Source of the DNA: an uncultured Campylobacteraceae bacterium
GTDB lineage: Bacteria; Campylobacterota; Campylobacteria; Campylobacterales; Arcobacteraceae
Direction of reading: 5' to 3'
Assembly (NCBI GenBank): GCA_937138295.1
Contig: CAKZOX010000189.1
Span: 1 to 44,847 of the forward strand
Length of the DNA: 44,847 bases
Below the pieces are notes generated by a model. That model was not told the DNA's origin. It did no database searches and saw only the letters and a list, made by a program, of their open reading frames with translations. Shown here piece after piece: positions 18,268 through 27,007 of this stretch (positions are counted from its first letter, which is position 1; each line of letters begins with the position of its first letter). The position numbers were made by a program, and so were the translations under genes.

Positions 18268-18648
18268 ACTTATATAAGTTTTACTTATATAATTGTAGTC
18301 ACATATAAAAGTTATTTTTTTGTATCTTATTTTTTAATAAAACCTATCTTTACAGTGAAATACGACAAAAAATATCTTCTTTATAATATTTCTATTATTT
18401 TAACAATTTTCTCAAAATCCCTTAAAATGGACATTTTTTGTCTTCTTTAATAATTAAGTAATTATAAACTAGGACTTTTGGCAATTATTATTATTTTAGT
18501 TATAAATACAAATAAAAAATAACTTTTTATACAAGAAAATCATTAATAAAACTAATTAAATTAAGTTAATATTAACTCCTTCTTAGATATTATAAAGCAT
18601 AAGTGACTGACTGTGACTTGTATATATAAAATTAGTAGGAGGAGATTG
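18268..18648 (+). promoter_or_regulatory. 381-base leader / promoter region of the cco operon
   Basis: There is no plausible gene here. It opens with a perfect hairpin, TTATATAAGT (18270-18279) and ACTTATATAA (18283-18292), which may end smpB transcripts though it lacks a T run. GACAAAAAAT (18364-18373) has its inverted copy ATTTTTTGTC at 18433-18442, and each is followed at a short distance by TCTTCTTTA. A perfect 14-base palindrome AGTTAATATTAACT lies at 18564-18577, upstream of an AT-rich -10-like TATTATAAA (~18589-18597). A strong ribosome binding site AGGAGGAG (18637-18644) fixes the ccoN start. Oxygen- or redox-responsive control is expected for this operon, but I see no convincing known operator. 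Confidence 0.5.
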
Positions 18649-20115
18649 ATGCAAAACGCACAACCAATTGAGTACGATTACTCAATATCAAAAGCATTTA
18701 CTTTTGCAACAATTCTGTTTGGTATCATTGGTATGACAGTTGGTGTTATACTTGCTTTCCAATTAGCGTTCCCAGGTCTAAACAATTTAGCTGGTGAATA
18801 TGGTACTTTTAGTAGATTAAGACCTTTACACACAAACGCTGTTGCATTTGGTTTTGCTCTAAGTGGTATCTTTGCTGCATGGTATTATATCGGGCAAAGA
18901 GTATTAAAAGTTTCTCTTAAAGAGTCACCTTTCTTAATGACTATTGCAAAGTTACACTTTGTTTTATATTTCATTACTATTCTATTAGCGGTAGTTACAT
19001 TACTATCAGGAATCACTACTTCAAAAGAGTACGCTGAATTAGAATGGCCATTAGATATTTTAGTTGTTGTATGGTGGGTTTTATGGGGAGTTTCAATTTT
19101 TGGTTTAATTGGAATTAGAAGAGAAAGAACTCTATATATTTCAATCTGGTACTTCATCGCTACATTTATTGCAGTAGCAATGTTATATTTATTCAATAAC
19201 ATGGAAGTTCCAACAAAATTAGTATCTGGATATGGATCTTGGATTCATTCAGTATCAATGTATGCAGGAACAAATGATGCCTTAGTACAATGGTGGTATG
19301 GACACAATGCTGTTGCATTCGTATTCACTACACCAATCATTGCTATGATTTATTACTTCCTTCCAAAAGAATCTGGACAAAATGTTTATTCTTATAAACT
19401 TTCTATCTTAGCATTCTGGGGATTATTATTCGTATACTTATGGGCTGGTGGACACCACTTAATTTATTCAACTGTTCCAGATTGGATGCAAACAATGGGT
19501 TCTGTAATGTCAGTTGTATTAATCTTACCATCATGGGGATCTGCTATTAATATGCTTTTAACTATGAAAGGACAATGGGATCAATTACAAACTAATACAT
19601 TAATTAAATTCATGGTATTAGCATCAACATTCTATATGTTATCAACAATTGAAGGACCAATTCAAGCTATCAAATCTGTTAATGCAATTGCGCACTTTAC
19701 AGACTGGATTCCAGGACACGTACATGATGGTGTTTTAGGATGGGTTGGATTCATGATTATGGCTTCTTTATTCCATATGGTTCCAAGAATGTTCAAAAGA
19801 GAATTATATTCTGATTCGTTAATGAAAACTCAGTTCTGGTTACAAACAACTGGTATTGTTTTATACTTTACTTCAATGTGGATTGCTGGTATTACTCAAG
19901 GTATGATGTGGAGAGCATACGATGAGTATGGTTCATTAGTTTATTCATTCATTGATACAGTAATTGTTTTAAAACCTTACTATACAATTAGAGCTGTTGG
20001 TGGTTTATTATACTTAACTGGTTTCTTAATCTTTGCATACAATATCTACAAAACTGTAACTGCAGGTAGAGTATTAGATAAAGAACCTATCAACAAAACG
20101 CCAGTGGCTGCGTAA
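18649..20115 (+). CDS. ccoN: cbb3-type cytochrome c oxidase, catalytic subunit I
   Basis: 488 residues from the ATG that AGGAGGAG precedes by four bases; a GTG further upstream (18613) has no such site. About twelve membrane helices. Haem and copper ligands are visible: RPLHTNAVAFGF (low-spin haem His), WYGHNAVAFVFTTP (CuB His), YLWAGGHHLIYS (two CuB His) and DWIPGHVHDGVLGW (haem b3 and haem b His). Subunit I of the high-affinity proton-pumping oxidase used in microaerobic respiration. It heads ccoN-O-Q-P plus accessory genes. Confidence 0.97.
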   Translation: MQNAQPIEYDYSISKAFTFATILFGIIGMTVGVILAFQLAFPGLNNLAGEYGTFSRLRPLHTNAVAFGFALSGIFAAWYYIGQRVLKVSLKESPFLMTIAKLHFVLYFITILLAVVTLLSGITTSKEYAELEWPLDILVVVWWVLWGVSIFGLIGIRRERTLYISIWYFIATFIAVAMLYLFNNMEVPTKLVSGYGSWIHSVSMYAGTNDALVQWWYGHNAVAFVFTTPIIAMIYYFLPKESGQNVYSYKLSILAFWGLLFVYLWAGGHHLIYSTVPDWMQTMGSVMSVVLILPSWGSAINMLLTMKGQWDQLQTNTLIKFMVLASTFYMLSTIEGPIQAIKSVNAIAHFTDWIPGHVHDGVLGWVGFMIMASLFHMVPRMFKRELYSDSLMKTQFWLQTTGIVLYFTSMWIAGITQGMMWRAYDEYGSLVYSFIDTVIVLKPYYTIRAVGGLLYLTGFLIFAYNIYKTVTAGRVLDKEPINKTPVAA

Positions 20116-20130
20116 GAAAAAGGAGAAAAT

Positions 20131-20814
20131 ATGTTTCATTGGTTTGAACAAAGACCGTTTTTCTTTGCGGTACTAGTATTTGTATTTGTTGCATTTGCAG
20201 GAATTATCGAAATTATTCCTGATTTTGCTAAACAGTCAAGACCAACAGTTGGTACAAAACCATATTCTGTTCTTGAATTAGCAGGTAGACAAGTTTATAT
20301 TAAAGATTCTTGTAATGCTTGTCACTCACAGTTAATTAGACCATTTAAATCAGAAACTGATAGATATGGTATGTATTCATTATCTGGTGAGTATGCATAT
20401 GATAGACCATTTTTATGGGGATCAAAAAGAACTGGTCCAGATTTAATGAGAGTTGGAAACTACAGAACAACAGATTGGCATGAAAATCACATGTTAGATC
20501 CATCTTCAGTAGTTCCAGGTACAGTTATGCCAGCTTATCCACATCAGTTTGAGAATATCGCTGATTTAGACACTGCATATGCTGAAGCTTATACTGTTAA
20601 AACTGTATTTAGTACACCATATGATGAAGATTTAGATGGTGATGGTAAAATTGATGTTGAATTAGGTGATTATGAAACAGCAATCGCAAAAGCTAAAGAA
20701 GAAGCAAAATTAATTGCTGCTGATATGAAGAATCAAGCTGTAAAAGACGCTGTTGCAAATGGTCAAATTCCTGAAATAGTTGCTTTAATTGCTTACTTAA
20801 ATTCTTTAAAATAA
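20131..20814 (+). CDS. ccoO: cbb3 oxidase monohaem cytochrome c subunit II
   Basis: 227 residues: one N-terminal membrane anchor (~11-30) and a periplasmic c-type domain with CNACH at 61-65 and a likely axial Met in VVPGTVMPAYPHQ (~130). The mono-haem arrangement and FHWFEQRPFFF start are typical of CcoO. It passes electrons from CcoP to the CcoN haems. It begins 15 bases after ccoN, behind AAGGAG. The stretch DEDLDGDGKIDVELGDYE (~168-185) resembles an EF-hand-like Asp-rich loop; whether it binds calcium is unknown. Confidence 0.96.
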   Translation: MFHWFEQRPFFFAVLVFVFVAFAGIIEIIPDFAKQSRPTVGTKPYSVLELAGRQVYIKDSCNACHSQLIRPFKSETDRYGMYSLSGEYAYDRPFLWGSKRTGPDLMRVGNYRTTDWHENHMLDPSSVVPGTVMPAYPHQFENIADLDTAYAEAYTVKTVFSTPYDEDLDGDGKIDVELGDYETAIAKAKEEAKLIAADMKNQAVKDAVANGQIPEIVALIAYLNSLK

Positions 20815-20823
20815 GAGGATATT

Positions 20824-21051
20824 ATGGATCAAGAAACACTGTTAACCATCCAAGGTTATGCTAAATTCTTTTTGATTTTAGTTGTTTTTATAATTTTTTA
20901 CTCATATGCGTGGTCTATTTATAGAAGAGAAAAAAAGGGTGAAAGAAATTTTGAAAAATATTCAAACCTAGTGCATGATGACTCAGTTGTTTCTACTCCT
21001 CTTGAAGAAAGAAAAAGAGATAAAGAAAAAGATGATAATAAGGAGAAATAA
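20824..21051 (+). CDS. ccoQ: cbb3 oxidase small subunit IV
   Basis: 75 residues: one hydrophobic helix (~12-30, FFLILVVFIIFYSYAWSIY) followed by RREKKGERNFEKYSNLVHDD and a highly charged tail. The aromatic/basic junction YRREKKGERNFE is typical of CcoQ. It is thought to stabilise the oxidase complex in the membrane. GAGGAT lies before its ATG and its stop abuts the ccoP start directly. Confidence 0.9.
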   Translation: MDQETLLTIQGYAKFFLILVVFIIFYSYAWSIYRREKKGERNFEKYSNLVHDDSVVSTPLEERKRDKEKDDNKEK

Positions 21052-21951
21052 ATGAAGTCTATTGTAATAGGTGGAATAATTCTTATCATTGCATTATTAG
21101 CAGGAACTTGGTTTGCAGCAGGGGATGCTTTTAAAGGCAATGAATTTGGAGATATATACATTAATGTATTGACTTTAATTGGTGCAGTAGCTGTAATTAC
21201 AATTACTGTATTTGTTGTAATCAAATACGTTAATCAAATGAAAAATGATAATGCTAAAGGTGAATTAGCAGATGAAAATTGGGATGGAATTGGTGAATAT
21301 AAAAACCCTGTTCCAACAGGTTGGGCAATTATGTTTATTGGAACTATTTTATTTATGTTCTATTACTTTACTATTGCATACCCAATTAATAGTTTTTCAC
21401 AAATTGGTCAATGGAATGAAGAGACATTAGATTATAATGAGAAATTTGAAGCTAAATGGAGTAATCCAACAACTGAAGAGTTAGCTGAAATGGGTAAAAA
21501 TACATATTTAGTACAATGTGCTCCTTGTCACGGTGTTGATGGGTACGGTATTGAAGGTAAAGCTCATAATTTAACTAAAAGAATTAATAAAGAGCAAGTA
21601 TTATACGTAATTAACAACGGAGCAAACAACTTTAAGTCTGATTATCCAGGTGGAATGCCTGCAGGTATGGCTTTTGGTGAAGGTGCTGAAAGAGTTGCTG
21701 AATACGTAGCTGGTGGATTCAAAGGTGAAGCACCTGCTGAATACGCTGCTTGTGCTGGATGTCATGGTATGGACGGTAAAGGTATGCCTTACGTTGGACC
21801 AAACATTGCAGAATATGATGATGCATTAGTAATGACTGTTTTAAATAATGGTAAAAAAGGTGTAATTGGTGGAATGCCAGCATTCACTGGAAGACTAAAT
21901 GAAACACAACAAAAAGCTCTTGCAGCATACATTAGAAGTATAGGAGAGTAA
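21052..21951 (+). CDS. ccoP: cbb3 oxidase dihaem cytochrome c subunit III
   Basis: 299 residues. Two N-terminal helices (~4-23 and ~37-58), then a third hydrophobic segment (~90-110) and two cytochrome c domains with CAPCH at 156-160 and CAGCH at 234-238. NPVPTGWAIMFIGTILFMFYY is the usual CcoP membrane motif. It accepts electrons from periplasmic cytochrome c and hands them to CcoO. It follows ccoQ without a gap. Confidence 0.96.
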   Translation: MKSIVIGGIILIIALLAGTWFAAGDAFKGNEFGDIYINVLTLIGAVAVITITVFVVIKYVNQMKNDNAKGELADENWDGIGEYKNPVPTGWAIMFIGTILFMFYYFTIAYPINSFSQIGQWNEETLDYNEKFEAKWSNPTTEELAEMGKNTYLVQCAPCHGVDGYGIEGKAHNLTKRINKEQVLYVINNGANNFKSDYPGGMPAGMAFGEGAERVAEYVAGGFKGEAPAEYAACAGCHGMDGKGMPYVGPNIAEYDDALVMTVLNNGKKGVIGGMPAFTGRLNETQQKALAAYIRSIGE

Positions 21952-21953
21952 TT

Positions 21954-22226
21954 ATGGCTGGAAATACACAAATGAATGATAACGAAAGAGGAGTATTTTC
22001 TTTTCATGGTTTAATTGGTTATTTTATAGCAGTTGCATTATTACTAGGAATCTTATACTATTTAACAGTAAATGCTATTATGGTTCAAAATAGAGAAGCA
22101 ACTAACTTTTATAAAATTAACCAAGACGTAAATGGTTTAACATCTGGTTCTGTTTATTCTGATAGAAAACAAAATACACCAGAAGAACAAGCTAAACATT
22201 ATATCTTATTAAAAGATCAAAAGTAA
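21954..22226 (+). CDS. DUF4006-family small membrane protein of the cco operon
   Basis: 90 residues: a short polar start, GVFSFHGLIGYFIAVALLL leading into one helix (~20-42), then a polar tail. From memory this matches DUF4006 proteins, found next to ccoP in Campylobacterota. The function is unknown; the position suggests an assembly or stability factor for cbb3 oxidase. Its ribosome binding site GGAGAG overlaps the ccoP stop. Confidence 0.75.
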   Translation: MAGNTQMNDNERGVFSFHGLIGYFIAVALLLGILYYLTVNAIMVQNREATNFYKINQDVNGLTSGSVYSDRKQNTPEEQAKHYILLKDQK

Positions 22227-22236
22227 GGAGTAGGTT

Positions 22237-22329
22237 ATGGATAAAATTATTGGAGTATTATTATTAATCTCTGCAGCTATGACTATTTACTTTAGTTTTT
22301 TAAACGATGCAAAGATATTTATTGGTTAA
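22237..22329 (+). CDS. Unlisted 30-residue single-helix membrane peptide in the cco operon
   Basis: ATG 22237 to TAA 22327-22329 encodes 30 residues that are almost all one hydrophobic helix (IIGVLLLISAAMTIYFSFL), flanked by MDK and NDAKIFIG. AAGGAG (22225-22230) sits seven bases ahead, as good as any site in this operon. It starts ten bases after the DUF4006 gene and ends one base before the next ATG, exactly filling the gap. I do not recognise a family. Small single-helix subunits are common in terminal oxidases, so a cbb3 accessory peptide is a reasonable inference, not shown. Confidence 0.65.
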   Translation: MDKIIGVLLLISAAMTIYFSFLNDAKIFIG

Positions 22330-22330
22330 T

Positions 22331-22960
22331 ATGAAAAATTTAATTAATTTTAAAATAGGAGTGATTTTTTCACTTCTATTTTTTTTATCTCAAAATCTTT
22401 TTGCTAGTAATTTCATACTAAATGATGATGGTCTTATTGACCCAAGAGCAGCTGAAAAAATCAATCAAATTGGTTTAGAAACTCAATCTAAATTAAATAC
22501 TAATGTATATATTTATGTTAAAAAATCTTTAGGTTTACCTGAGAATATTGATTCGAAAATTAAGTATGACGAAATAAAAAAACTTGAAAACGAAGTTTTA
22601 AAAGATATGAAAGGTTCATATGTGTTGATTTTAACTTCAATTGAAGATATGCATATAAATTTATTTCAATCTGAAAATTTAAAAGAAATTATTAGCAAAG
22701 ATGATATTTTAGATGATTATATCATTCCTTTACTTGCTTCAAAAGATAAGAATACTCTTTTTGCTAAAGTAAGTGCTGCTATGCTAAATGGATATGCAGC
22801 AGTTTCAGATACTATTGCAGAATCTAGAAATATAAAATTAGATTCTAGTATTGGTAGTCAAGGGATAGTATCTAGTACTATTTGGCGTGTATTTATGTAT
22901 ACATTAATTGTAACAGGGCTTTTAGCTTATATTTATGCAATTTTAAAAAGAAGAAAATAA
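22331..22960 (+). CDS. TPM-domain-like secreted/anchored protein of the cco operon
   Basis: 209 residues from ATG 22331, the Met that gives a clean signal peptide (MKNLINFKIGVIFSLLFFL, cleavage near LFA-SN). An upstream in-frame ATG (22307) lies inside the 30-aa ORF and spoils the signal. DGLIDPRAAEKINQIGLETQSKLNTNVYIYV resembles the TPM (YgcG-like) fold, and one C-terminal helix (~185-203) with RRK anchors it to the inner membrane with the domain outside. The function is unknown. There is little ribosome binding site, so translation probably depends on the preceding small ORF. Confidence 0.6.
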   Translation: MKNLINFKIGVIFSLLFFLSQNLFASNFILNDDGLIDPRAAEKINQIGLETQSKLNTNVYIYVKKSLGLPENIDSKIKYDEIKKLENEVLKDMKGSYVLILTSIEDMHINLFQSENLKEIISKDDILDDYIIPLLASKDKNTLFAKVSAAMLNGYAAVSDTIAESRNIKLDSSIGSQGIVSSTIWRVFMYTLIVTGLLAYIYAILKRRK

Positions 22961-22961
22961 T

Positions 22962-23531
22962 ATGAATAATAAAAAAAGTAGAAACTGGTGGCCATTATTT
23001 TTTATTGGTATATTTTCATTTACATTTTCATTGATTATTTGGACAATTGTAAGTTCAAAGAAAATTCAAATTGAAGAAGATGAAAGTTTCATGCAAAAAT
23101 ATCAAGATATGGATGAAAACTATAATGAAATAATGACATCTAATTTAATATTTACATCAAAATATGACTTTATAATTAATATAAATGGTAAAGATTTTCC
23201 ATTAACAATTGAAGATATCAGATATTCTCAAAGAGTGTTAAAATTAAAATCTCAACACAAAAATTTATTTAAGTTAGGTGAAAACACAATAAGTGTAGTT
23301 GTACTTGATAAGAATACTAAAGAGCTTCAAGATGTAGATTTTGATATTAAAGTTACTAAGAGTAATACAAAGAAAAATGATATGTATTTAAATAAAAACA
23401 ATTTTGAATTAGTGGATAATAAATACGTAACTACATTTACTATTACAGATGAAAATAACTGGAATGTGACAGGCTCTGTAAAAGTTAATGAAGATAGAGG
23501 TTATATCTTTATTAAATCAAATGCTATCTAA
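22962..23531 (+). CDS. FixH-like membrane protein
   Basis: 189 residues: RNWWPLFFIGIFSFTFSLIIW forms one N-terminal helix, followed by KYQDMDENYNEIM and a beta-rich periplasmic domain (residues ~65-185). This layout, and the place after ccoNOQP, match FixH-type proteins linked to copper supply to cbb3 oxidase, but the sequence is diverged and no metal motif is obvious. It begins one base after the TPM-like stop. Its last eleven bases overlap the addB-like gene. Confidence 0.6.
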   Translation: MNNKKSRNWWPLFFIGIFSFTFSLIIWTIVSSKKIQIEEDESFMQKYQDMDENYNEIMTSNLIFTSKYDFIININGKDFPLTIEDIRYSQRVLKLKSQHKNLFKLGENTISVVVLDKNTKELQDVDFDIKVTKSNTKKNDMYLNKNNFELVDNKYVTTFTITDENNWNVTGSVKVNEDRGYIFIKSNAI

Positions 23532-25896
23532 ATCTAAACTTTTAGTTTACCCAACTTCAAGGGCTATTAGAGACTATTTAAATGAAAATAGTGACTCTAA
23601 TATGCTTTTACCTACACTACTTTCTATAGATGAATTTCTAAAAAAATCAATTTTACTAGATGATTATAAATACTGTGATGAAGAGCAAAGGACTTTACTT
23701 TTAAAAGAAGCTTGTTCTAATATAGATATAAAAAAACTTGGTATTTCAAAAGAGTTCAATAAGTTTTTGAAAGAGAGTGAATATATTTATAGATTTTTAA
23801 ATGAATTATCAAGTGAATTAGTTGATATAAATAAAATCAAAGAATTTGATATATATGACTTTTATCTAGAACATGTTTCAATATTAGAAGAAGTTTATAA
23901 AAACTACATAAAGATTTTAGATGAAAGAAAATTTGTAGATAAAATCAATTTAAAAGATAAATATAAAATAAATGAAAATTTTATTAATAAATTTGATGAA
24001 ATTACAATTAATTTTGAAGGTTATTTCACAAAACTAGAATTTCAAATTATTGAAAAAGTTTCAAAATTAATTCCTACAAAAATTAGATTTCTTAAAGATG
24101 AATATAATGACAAGTCATTAAAAACATTCATAGCAAAAACTGATGAATTAAAAAACAACACAAATTATAGATATGATCTTACTAATAAAATAATAGTAAA
24201 TGAGTATAAGTTAGATATAAACTATAACTTGAACATTAAAGGTTTTTCCCAAAGGGTAAACCAAATAGCTTTTATAAAAGAGTCTATAATAAATGCAGTT
24301 AATAAAGGAATAAATCCATCAAAGATAGCTGTAGTATTACCTGATGAAAAGTTTGCTTCACAGTTACAGTTATTTGATGTAGAGAACTATTTTAACTGTG
24401 CAATGGGTAAAACAATAGAGAATGAAAAAATATATCAAGTAGCTACTGCTATTTATTTTTATATTATTGAAGATGAAATAAAACATATTGAGAATATAAA
24501 TTTTTTAGAATTGGATAAAAACTTTTTAGACAATAATATAAAACCATTATTTTCAAAAAATGCTACTAAAGATAGTTTTAATTTTCTTATTAATTATTTA
24601 AAAACATTTATTGATAGTGATGAATTAAAAATAAAATTTGATGAGTTAGTATATAGATATAATTATTTGATTTTTTCCATTGAAAATAGTTTAAAATTAA
24701 AAGATGTTTATAAGATTTTTTTACAAAAACTTTCAAAATTAACTTTAGATGATGTTAACTCTGGAAAAGTTACAGTTATGGGTTTACTTGAAACTAGAAA
24801 TATTAGTTTTGATGCTGTAATTATTCCTGATTTCAATGAGGAATATATTCCAAAAAAAAGTGTAAAAGATAAGTTCTTATCAACTGCTATAAAAGAAGCA
24901 GTTTCACTTCCAACTTCAAAAAATAGAGAAGACCTGCAAAAATACTATTATAAAGCTTTGATTGAAAAAGCAAAAGAAGTTTACGTTTCATATGTAAGTA
25001 GTGATAGTACAACAATCTCAAGATTTGCCTCACAACTTTTTAAAGATATAAAAATAGACATAGAAAAAACCTATGATAATTCTTACAAACATATTTTATA
25101 TAAAAACAATATTTTAAACTACAATAATGAAGATATTGTATTAGATATTGATTTAACAAAAATCACATGGTCTGCAAGTTCACTTAAAACATATTTAGAG
25201 TGTAAAAGAAAGTATTATTTAAAATCAATTGTTGGATTAAAAGAGCATGAAATAACTCTAAAACCAAAAAGTTTTGAATTAGGTAGTATCATTCATGCTA
25301 TTTTAGAAAAATATATTAAATGTAGTGATAGAAGTTTTGAAAACTTAATGAATATATTTAATGAATATAAAACAAATAATCCATTTTTACTTTTTGATTT
25401 ACAAATATGGAAACAAAAATTAAAAAGTTATTATGATTTTGAAAAAGAATATCTGTCTGAGAATTCTACAATTTCTTGTGAAGAAGAATTCACAGGTAAC
25501 TTTAATGGTCTAAAAATAAAAGGTACTATAGATAGATTAGATATAAAGATTTTAAATAATAGTGAAAAACTATATGAAATAATTGATTATAAAACATCAA
25601 ATAGTCTAAAAGTAGATACAGCTAGAACATATGAGAAATCAAAGGATTTTCAACTTGAATTTTATTTTTTAGCAATTAATCAAAAATATGAAACTCAAAA
25701 TATTAAGACATACTATTTTGATTTAGCAAATACAAAATTACTTGAAGAAGTTATGCTTGATAAAAAACTTGAAGTTTTAAGTGGAATATTTGATGAATTT
25801 AAGGAAGATTCAAAAAATTCTATTTCTTTTGATAAGTGTGAAGAAAAATCTACTTGTCAGTATTGTAGTTTTAAAACTATTTGTAATAGGGAATAA
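23521..25896 (+). CDS. addB: AddB-like helicase/PD-(D/E)XK nuclease subunit
   Basis: 791 residues from ATG 23521 (an upstream in-frame start lies deep in the fixH-like gene). The middle has a degenerate UvrD-like helicase fold (VMGLLETRNISFDAVIIPDFNEEYIP). The C-terminus holds the RecB-type nuclease: WSASSLKTYLECKRKYYL with the first Fe-S cysteine, GSIIHAILEKY, GTIDRLDI, IIDYKTSN, and the closing Cys cluster CxxxxxCQYCSFKTIC. This is the AddB layout of Campylobacterota, acting with AddA in double-strand break repair. No Walker A is evident, as in short AddB forms. addA, often adjacent in Campylobacter, is not here. It overlaps the oxidase run by eleven bases. Confidence 0.8.
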   Translation: MLSKSKLLVYPTSRAIRDYLNENSDSNMLLPTLLSIDEFLKKSILLDDYKYCDEEQRTLLLKEACSNIDIKKLGISKEFNKFLKESEYIYRFLNELSSELVDINKIKEFDIYDFYLEHVSILEEVYKNYIKILDERKFVDKINLKDKYKINENFINKFDEITINFEGYFTKLEFQIIEKVSKLIPTKIRFLKDEYNDKSLKTFIAKTDELKNNTNYRYDLTNKIIVNEYKLDINYNLNIKGFSQRVNQIAFIKESIINAVNKGINPSKIAVVLPDEKFASQLQLFDVENYFNCAMGKTIENEKIYQVATAIYFYIIEDEIKHIENINFLELDKNFLDNNIKPLFSKNATKDSFNFLINYLKTFIDSDELKIKFDELVYRYNYLIFSIENSLKLKDVYKIFLQKLSKLTLDDVNSGKVTVMGLLETRNISFDAVIIPDFNEEYIPKKSVKDKFLSTAIKEAVSLPTSKNREDLQKYYYKALIEKAKEVYVSYVSSDSTTISRFASQLFKDIKIDIEKTYDNSYKHILYKNNILNYNNEDIVLDIDLTKITWSASSLKTYLECKRKYYLKSIVGLKEHEITLKPKSFELGSIIHAILEKYIKCSDRSFENLMNIFNEYKTNNPFLLFDLQIWKQKLKSYYDFEKEYLSENSTISCEEEFTGNFNGLKIKGTIDRLDIKILNNSEKLYEIIDYKTSNSLKVDTARTYEKSKDFQLEFYFLAINQKYETQNIKTYYFDLANTKLLEEVMLDKKLEVLSGIFDEFKEDSKNSISFDKCEEKSTCQYCSFKTICNRE

Positions 25897-25916
25897 AACT
25901 AAAGTTTTATTTCCCT
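25888..25916. terminator. Hairpin spanning both stop codons of addB and prfB
   Basis: AGGGAATAAAACT (25888-25900) pairs with AGTTTTATTTCCCT (25903-25916) with one bulged base and a minimal loop. It contains the addB stop (25894-25896) and the prfB stop (25907-25909). Neither side has a proper T run, so it may work as a 3' end structure more than a classical terminator. Confidence 0.5.
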
Positions 25917-27004
25917 GAAGTTGCTATAAGTACGTCTTCAATAATTTTTGTAATATCCCCATCAAGTATTGCATTTACATTTGAATAACCTATGTTGCTT
26001 CTTGTATCTTTTACTTGTTGGTATGGTTGCATTACATAAGATCTAATTTGATGTCCCCATCCAATTTCACTTTTTTCAATTCCATCACTTGCAGCTTTTT
26101 GTTTTTCTAATTCAAATTCATATAGTCTTGATTTAAGCATTTTCATCGCGCTTGCTTTGTTTTTGTGTTGAGATCTATCATTTTGACATTGAACTACTAT
26201 TCCTGTTTCAATATGAGTAATTCTAATAGCTGATTCAGTTTTATTTACGTGTTGCCCACCGGCTCCACTTGCTCTATATGTATCAATTCTTATATCTTTA
26301 TCTTCTATTTCAATATCAATATTATCATCAATTTCTGGACTAACCATAACTGATGAAAAAGAAGTATGTCTTTTTGCATTTGAATCAAAAGGAGAGATTC
26401 TAACAAGTCTATGAATACCATTTTCAGCTTTTAAATATCCATAGGCATTTTCACCTTTGATTATAAAAGATACATCTTTAATACCTGCTTCTTCACCATT
26501 TTGGTAATCTAGTAATTCAACTTTAAAATCATTTCTTTCAGCCCATCTTAGATACATTCTATATAGCATACTAGCCCAATCTTGAGATTCTGTTCCACCT
26601 GCACCTGGATGAATTGAAACAATTGCATTTGATGCATCATCAGGATTACTAAGCATAACTGAGATTTCAGTTGATTTTATAAGCTCTTCTAAATCATTTG
26701 CTTCTTCATAAAGCATTTCAAAGGTATCTTCATCTTTTTCTTCTAAGGCTAATTCATATAAATCATTTGTACCACTTAAAGCATCATTTGCTTTATTGAA
26801 TTTTGAAAGCCTTGAAAGTATTCTATTTTTTTCAATACCAATTTTTGTAGCATTATCTACATCATTCCAAAAGTTTTGGTCAGCTTCAAGCTCTTCTATC
26901 TCTTTTAATCTAGCATTTAAAGCATCAGGTTTTAAGATACCTTCTATGTTTGATAACTTAGTATTTAAAAGTTTAAGAAGTTCTGAGTATTCGTATGCGT
27001 CCAT
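25907..27004 (-). CDS. prfB: Peptide chain release factor 2
   Basis: 365 residues. The catalytic GGQ lies in [16 protein letters not shown] (~248), and the RF2-type recognition loop appears as [18 protein letters not shown], with SPF rather than the RF1 PxT. It releases peptides at UAA and UGA codons. The reading frame is continuous from ATG 27004; the usual in-frame UGA with +1 programmed frameshift of many bacteria is absent, so RF2 autoregulation by that route is lost. It starts three bases downstream of the cytochrome c gene and is probably cotranscribed with it. Confidence 0.96.
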   Translation of the reverse strand: MDAYEYSELLKLLNTKLSNIEGILKPDALNARLKEIEELEADQNFWNDVDNATKIGIEKNRILSRLSKFNKANDALSGTNDLYELALEEKDEDTFEMLYEEANDLEELIKSTEISVMLSNPDDASNAIVSIHPGAGGTESQDWASMLYRMYLRWAERNDFKVELLDYQNGEEAGIKDVSFIIKGENAYGYLKAENGIHRLVRISPFDSNAKRHTSFSSVMVSPEIDDNIDIEIEDKDIRIDTYRASGAGGQHVNKTESAIRITHIETGIVVQCQNDRSQHKNKASAMKMLKSRLYEFELEKQKAASDGIEKSEIGWGHQIRSYVMQPYQQVKDTRSNIGYSNVNAILDGDITKIIEDVLIATSGK

Positions 27005-27007
27005 ATG

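Noticed and set aside
18564..18577. FNR or NssR box for the cco operon
   Set aside because: AGTTAATATTAACT is a perfect palindrome but does not match TTGAT-N4-ATCAA or TTAAC-N4-GTTAA, so no known regulator is named.
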